Shown here: positions 6,943 through 10,293 of the stretch, piece after piece
Layout: each line of letters starts with the position of its first letter
Position numbering within the stretch: position 1 is the first letter of the stretch
NCBI GenBank assembly: GCA_028718465.1
Contig: JAQULX010000063.1
Location: 1-10,293 of the forward strand
Direction of reading: 5' to 3'
DNA length: 10,293 nucleotides
Source of the DNA: Dehalococcoidales bacterium
GTDB taxonomy: Bacteria > Chloroflexota > Dehalococcoidia > Dehalococcoidales > UBA3254
Position numbers and translations under genes: made by a program
The notes under the pieces: model-generated
What the model saw: the letters and a program-made list of their open reading frames with translations, nothing else
Databases searched by the model: none
What the model was told of the DNA's origin: nothing

Positions 6943-6965
6943 TAGAGCAGCCGCTTTTTGCTCTA
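6943..6965. repeat. 7-bp inverted repeat downstream of the kinase
   Basis: TAGAGCA (6943-6949) is complementary to TGCTCTA (6959-6965) with a 9-base spacer. It falls in the 142-base gap between the REC-PAS-kinase stop and the lipoprotein start. No T-run follows it in the kinase direction, so it may be a 3'-end stabiliser or part of the lipoprotein control region. Confidence 0.4.
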
Positions 6966-6995
6966 TACAAAGATTAGACATAATGAAATCGGGCA

Positions 6996-8444
6996 TTAGC
7001 CTAAGGTAAAATAGAAGGTTGCTCCTTTACCATTTTCACCTTCTGCCCAAACCTTGCCGCCATGGCGGTTAATAATTCTCTGGACCGTAGCCAGACCGAC
7101 ACCTGTGCCCGGAAACTCTGAAGTGGAATGAAGTCTCTGGAAGGGTTGAAACAATTTTTCGGCATAGTCCATATTAAAGCCTGCTCCGTTGTCCCTGACA
7201 AAATAGATAGAATCTTTGCCTTCTGCCTTGATGCCGAATTCTATCAAAGCTCCCTCGCGTTTTCCGGTGAATTTAAAGGCGTTTTCCAGTAAATTTTCCA
7301 GGGCTAATTTAAGCAGGTTCCTGTCGCCCTGGACCTCTATTCCCGGGGTAATCTTGAAGTCCGCTTTTCGCTCCGGTTGTGCGCGCTTAAGGTCGGCGGC
7401 TGCCTCTTCAGCCAGCAGGCTCAAATTAACCTTCCGGGTTTCTATCGCGGTGCGGGTGATCCTCGAAAGCGTTAAAATGTCTTCAATTAGCCGGGACATG
7501 ACTTTGCTGGAATTGCAAATACGCTCAAGATAATCTTTTCCCTGGACGTCCAGTTTGTCGGAATAATCTTCCAGTAATATATTGCTGAATCCATCAATAC
7601 TCCGGAGCGGCGCCCGCAGGTCATGAGAGACGGTGTAGCTGAAGGATTCGAGTTCTTTATTAATAGCTTCGAGTTCCCGGGTATAGTGCCGCAGAGATTC
7701 CTCTGCCTGCTTACGGTCTGTAATATCTCGGGCCACATGGATAGACCCGGTGGTCTTACCCTGCTTATCATGTATAGGCGTGGTGCTGACCAGGAAATCC
7801 CCTCCCAGCCGGGGTTCATGCACGTCAGTGATATGCTCCTTGCCGTCCTGGCAGGTGAGGGAATGGGGGCAGAAATCCGGTGGGGAGGAAAGCCCGTGGA
7901 TAACCTGGAAACAATACAATCCTGCACATTTCTCCGGGGGCACCCTAAGCCGGTCAGCCATCGCTTTATTAGCCCGGATAATTCGATGCTGGCAGTCCAG
8001 TATTGCGATCAAATCCGGAACGGAATTGAAGGTTAACTCCCATTCCTCTTTGGATTTGAGTATCGCTTCTTCAGCCCGCTTGCGCTCAGAAGCGTAAACT
8101 AAAGAACGCCGCAGTATCTCACTATCCACCTTGCCCTTAACCAGGTAATCCTGAACGCCGAGACGCATCGCCTGGACTGCCAGTTCAGTATCATCAGTTG
8201 AGGTCATAACTACAATCGGCAAATGAGAAAACTGCTCTTGCAGACAGGTTACTGTTTCCAGTCCCCGGCTGTCCGGCAAATTCATATCCAGTAAAATGAT
8301 ATCTATTGACTGAGACTCCATGAGACGCAAACCTGACTCGAGTTTATCTGAAACATAAATCTGGAATTGAGTTCCTGTTTCTTTGAGGATCTCCTGAATT
8401 AACCGTACGTCCCCGGGATTATCTTCGATAAGGAGAATTTTCAT
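6996..8444 (-). CDS. Soluble REC-PAS-HisKA histidine kinase
   Basis: The product is 482 residues. Residues 1-120 are a receiver domain with E7/D8, phospho-acceptor D53, T81 and K103. A short helical linker leads to a PAS domain (about 135-250) with an unusual cysteine/histidine set: C173, C178, H183, C192, H194, C198. HisKA follows with phospho-accepting H274 in SYTVSHDLRAPL. The HATPase_c domain has the N-box LENLLENAFKF, DNGAGF, and PGTGVGLATVQRI. There is no membrane segment, so it acts in the cytoplasm. A receiver placed before a kinase suggests that an upstream kinase controls this one through D53, possibly via the adjacent genes. ATG 8444 has AGGAG five bases upstream. It follows the REC-HisKA_3 gene by 59 bases on the same strand, probably in one operon. 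No DNA-binding output is present. The PAS ligand is unknown. Confidence 0.92.
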   Translation of the reverse strand: MKILLIEDNPGDVRLIQEILKETGTQFQIYVSDKLESGLRLMESQSIDIILLDMNLPDSRGLETVTCLQEQFSHLPIVVMTSTDDTELAVQAMRLGVQDYLVKGKVDSEILRRSLVYASERKRAEEAILKSKEEWELTFNSVPDLIAILDCQHRIIRANKAMADRLRVPPEKCAGLYCFQVIHGLSSPPDFCPHSLTCQDGKEHITDVHEPRLGGDFLVSTTPIHDKQGKTTGSIHVARDITDRKQAEESLRHYTRELEAINKELESFSYTVSHDLRAPLRSIDGFSNILLEDYSDKLDVQGKDYLERICNSSKVMSRLIEDILTLSRITRTAIETRKVNLSLLAEEAAADLKRAQPERKADFKITPGIEVQGDRNLLKLALENLLENAFKFTGKREGALIEFGIKAEGKDSIYFVRDNGAGFNMDYAEKLFQPFQRLHSTSEFPGTGVGLATVQRIINRHGGKVWAEGENGKGATFYFTLG

Positions 8445-8452
8445 GATCGCTC

Positions 8453-8464
8453 CTGTTTAAACAG
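8453..8464. promoter_or_regulatory. 12-bp perfect palindrome touching the kinase ribosome-binding site
   Basis: CTGTTTAAACAG is its own reverse complement. It ends directly against the AGGAG of the REC-PAS-kinase gene, sharing the bases AG, in the 59-base gap between the two kinase genes. It could be an operator, or could pair in RNA and shield the ribosome-binding site. There is no direct evidence for either. Confidence 0.35.
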
Positions 8465-8503
8465 AGTCCGCTGATACTAATGGCTGGGCTGGTTTTTCAG
8501 GTG

Positions 8504-9631
8504 TCATGACTCGATCTGAGGTGGATCCAGAGGCAGCCTGACCCTTACGGCAGTTCCTTGACCGGATTGCGATTCTATTTTCAGGTCGGCTCCGATAAAT
8601 TGGGCCCTCTCTTGCATGCTCATTAATCCCAGACTGCCTTTAAGAGCGGATTTGGTCCGCGCAGTCTCTATATCAAATCCGGTTCCATTGTCCATTATCA
8701 TCATTTCCATGGCATCGTCTTCGAATTTAAGACTGATAATAGCCTTACTGGCTTGAGCATGTTTACGGACATTGTTCAGGGCTTCCTGGGCAATTCTGAA
8801 GAATCCCAGCTTTACTTCTTCTGAAATTTCCAGTTCCGTTCCCTCGACATTTACTTCAATGGCTATTTGCTTCAAATTATTGATGTCCTCGGAGATTTGC
8901 TCTAAAGCTGCTTGCAGCCCCAGGTGCTCTAAAATCGCCGGACGAAGTTCATGGCTGAAGCGGCGGACATCATCCACTGCTCGGGCAGCATCTTTTTCCA
9001 GGCAGGCAAGCTTTTCCAGGACCTCGGGAGATTGAATTTTCCCGGAGTGCAGAAGCGCTTCGAGTTCAAGTTTGAGTATGGATAGATACTGGCCAGTATC
9101 ATCATGCAGTTCATAAGCTATACGTTTTCTTTCTTCTTCCTGGACCTGGACTATCTTGCGGGCGTACTGTTTAAGCTGTTTGTTGGCTTGGACCAGTTCC
9201 TGAGTCCGCTCTTCCACCAGGATCTCCAGCTCTTTTCTGGCCCTGGCCAGGGCTTTCTCTGTTTTTTTACGCTCAATAGCATATAGCAGAGAGCGCTCCA
9301 AAAACTTGCAATCGACCTGCCCCTTCACCAGGTAGTCCTGCGCCCCCTGATTGACTGCCTGAACGCCCAGCAGTTCATCATCAGAAGAAGTCATTATTAC
9401 GATGGGAAGATGCTTGAATTGAACATGCAGTTTATTCAGAGTCTCCAGACCTTGACTATCGGGCAAACCCAGGTCCAGGAGTACCACATCGACCTCATGG
9501 TGTGTTAAAAACTCCAGACCTGGCTCCAGCATTTCCTTGATATCAATTCTATAGTCTTGAGATGCTTCTTTTAGCATCTCTTGAACGAGCCTGGCATCCC
9601 CGGGATTGTCTTCAATAAGCAGGATTCTCAT
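8504..9631 (-). CDS. Soluble REC-HisKA_3 (NarX/DegS-type) histidine kinase
   Basis: The product is 375 residues. Residues 1-120 are a receiver domain with E7/D8 and phospho-acceptor D53, closely matching the receiver of the next gene (MRILLIEDNPGD versus MKILLIEDNPGD; both carry DYLVKG). A charged coiled-coil segment (about 121-165) leads to a HisKA_3 dimerisation domain with H176 in EEERKRIAYELHDDTGQ. The HATPase_c domain has IAQEALNNVRKHA and DNGTGFD and ends at about residue 368. HisKA_3 kinases normally phosphorylate LuxR/NarL-type regulators; none is in the window. It has no signal peptide or membrane segment. ATG 9631 has a rather distant GGGAG (12 bases). The gene lies 100 bases after the Rcp1-type regulator and 59 before the REC-PAS kinase, all on the same strand, which suggests one signalling operon. 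Confidence 0.92.
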   Translation of the reverse strand: MRILLIEDNPGDARLVQEMLKEASQDYRIDIKEMLEPGLEFLTHHEVDVVLLDLGLPDSQGLETLNKLHVQFKHLPIVIMTSSDDELLGVQAVNQGAQDYLVKGQVDCKFLERSLLYAIERKKTEKALARARKELEILVEERTQELVQANKQLKQYARKIVQVQEEERKRIAYELHDDTGQYLSILKLELEALLHSGKIQSPEVLEKLACLEKDAARAVDDVRRFSHELRPAILEHLGLQAALEQISEDINNLKQIAIEVNVEGTELEISEEVKLGFFRIAQEALNNVRKHAQASKAIISLKFEDDAMEMMIMDNGTGFDIETARTKSALKGSLGLMSMQERAQFIGADLKIESQSGQGTAVRVRLPLDPPQIES

Positions 9632-9670
9632 TATGCTATGACTCCCTTTGTTTATGAACTCTGGCTATCG

Positions 9671-9692
9671 AGATATCACAAGATATCACAAG
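9671..9692. repeat. Tandem 10-bp direct repeat upstream of the REC-HisKA_3 kinase
   Basis: AGATATCACA occurs twice head to tail (9671-9680, 9681-9690), followed by AG. Each copy holds the palindrome GATATC, so two identical sites are spaced one helical turn apart. They lie 40-61 bases before the kinase start codon, in the 100-base gap after the Rcp1-like gene. The spacing suits a regulator binding the same DNA face, but it may be a simple duplication. Confidence 0.5.
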
Positions 9693-9731
9693 GCAGTTTT
9701 GAGCAAATATACGCTAAAAACTTGTTATTCT

Positions 9732-10175
9732 TTATTTCGGGGGAAGCTTCACAATTGTCAGCCAGAATTCCTCAATTGTTTTGGTTATCTCCATAAACTG
9801 GTTGAAATCAAGCGGCTTGGTCACATAGCAATTGGCGTAATTATTATAGCATCTCAGGATGTCCTCTTCAGCTCGGGACACCGTCAATACTACCACCGGG
9901 ATTCGCTTCAAGTTCTCATCAGTTTTTACTTCGGCCAGCACTTCGCGCCCGCTTTTACGAGGCAAATTGAGGTCCAGGAGAATCAGGTCCGGTCGGGGAA
10001 CTCCGGAATATTTGCCTTGTTGGCGAAGAAACGCCATAGCTTCGACGCCGTCCTCAACTATAAAAAGCTGGTTCTTGATCTTGCTTTCCTTCAGTGCCTC
10101 CTGGGCCAGTCGAACATCGCCGGGATTGTCCTCTACCAGTAAGATATCAATTGCCTTGCCTTGAAAATTATCCAT
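9732..10175 (-). CDS. Rcp1-type single-domain response regulator
   Basis: The product is 147 residues and consists only of a receiver domain: E15/D16, phospho-acceptor D68 in [10 protein letters not shown]98 and K120. The [15 protein letters not shown] start, the [10 protein letters not shown] motif and the [13 protein letters not shown] ending are typical of the CheY-like group that includes cyanobacterial Rcp1, partners of kinases encoded just upstream. It has no output domain, so it probably passes phosphate on or acts by protein contact. The frame extends up to a TTG at 10241, but that part is an out-of-frame reading of the upstream kinase tail. ATG 10175 has AGGAG five bases upstream. 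Its first 8 bases overlap the kinase stop, which predicts translational coupling. The two hybrid kinases downstream are likely later steps of the same relay. Confidence 0.92.
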   Translation of the reverse strand: MDNFQGKAIDILLVEDNPGDVRLAQEALKESKIKNQLFIVEDGVEAMAFLRQQGKYSGVPRPDLILLDLNLPRKSGREVLAEVKTDENLKRIPVVVLTVSRAEEDILRCYNNYANCYVTKPLDFNQFMEITKTIEEFWLTIVKLPPK

Positions 10176-10293
10176 TACGACTCCTTTGTGAAACCGGTAT
10201 TTGGAAGTAAAACGTGGAGCCTTCGCCGGGTCTGGATTCAACCCGGATTCGCCCTCCGTGACGCTCCAGGATTCTTTTACAGATAGCCAAACC
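10168..10293 (-). CDS. Histidine kinase, C-terminal end only (runs off the window)
   Basis: The last 41 residues of a gene entering from the right edge are visible, in a different frame from the regulator that follows. They begin [16 protein letters not shown] and continue through [17 protein letters not shown]. This is the final G-box helix and last strands of a HATPase_c domain in the sensor-kinase family. The TAA stop at 10170-10168 overlaps the ATG of the Rcp1-type regulator by 8 bases, so the two are a coupled kinase-regulator pair. The sensory part lies outside the window. Confidence 0.88.
   Translation of the reverse strand, partial: GLAICKRILERHGGRIRVESRPGEGSTFYFQIPVSQRSRNG

Noticed and set aside
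9648..10142. 164-codon frame on the + strand over the Rcp1-type regulator
   Set aside because: It is antisense to a receiver domain with all catalytic residues intact and has no recognisable protein features.
10176..10241. N-terminal 22-residue extension of the Rcp1-type regulator from TTG 10241
   Set aside because: This stretch codes in another frame for the end of a histidine kinase, and ATG 10175 has a well-placed AGGAG.
1..10293. CRISPR array, tRNA/rRNA gene, insertion sequence, prophage or defence system
   Set aside because: I found no spaced repeats, no tRNA-like fold, no transposase or integrase motif, and no nuclease or toxin-antitoxin pair on either strand.

Overview
This is about 10.3 kb of bacterial DNA at roughly 50% GC. 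The gene content suggests a strict anaerobe. There is a one-polypeptide activator/dehydratase-like protein of the 2-hydroxyacyl-CoA dehydratase family, a peroxiredoxin that appears to use selenocysteine, and soluble REC-containing histidine kinases. The 370-residue lipoprotein resembles lipoproteins I associate with Chloroflexota (Dehalococcoidia). That placement comes from recall of family style and no marker gene is present, so treat it as a moderate guess.

Layout. At the left, one long gene on the + strand (55-3450) encodes a BcrA/BadF/HgdC-type ATPase fused to DUF2229-like and HgdB-like regions. Its frame is open to the window edge, so more protein may lie upstream. A gene-free stretch of about 470 bases (3451-3923) follows, with several inverted repeats. 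Every gene from there to the right end is on the - strand. In transcription order (right to left) they are: the tail of a histidine kinase (10168-10293), an Rcp1-type response regulator overlapping it by 8 bases (9732-10175), a REC-HisKA_3 kinase (8504-9631), a REC-PAS-HisKA kinase (6996-8444), a secreted lipoprotein (5741-6853), a selenocysteine peroxiredoxin (4889-5605) and a metallo-beta-lactamase-fold hydrolase (3924-4754).

The most notable item is the peroxiredoxin. Two open frames in the same reading phase are separated by a single in-frame TGA. That TGA sits exactly where the peroxidatic cysteine of the AhpC/Prx family belongs (FTFV-x-ATE). Translation through it gives an uninterrupted 238-residue protein. 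A 7-bp hairpin with an AGTT loop begins 10 bases after the TGA and has the geometry of a bacterial SECIS element. I read this as a PrxU-type selenoprotein, not a pseudogene.

How the genes may work together. The four right-hand genes form a signalling cluster with three receiver domains and three kinase modules. None has a transmembrane segment in the visible sequence or a DNA-binding output, so this looks like a cytoplasmic phosphorelay. The lipoprotein and peroxiredoxin lie downstream but have their own ribosome-binding sites and probably their own promoters. A strong terminator closes the peroxiredoxin unit, and a TTGTGC-17-TATAAT promoter for the hydrolase follows at once. That promoter shows that the longest hydrolase reading frame is over-extended and that the gene most likely starts at a TTG codon.
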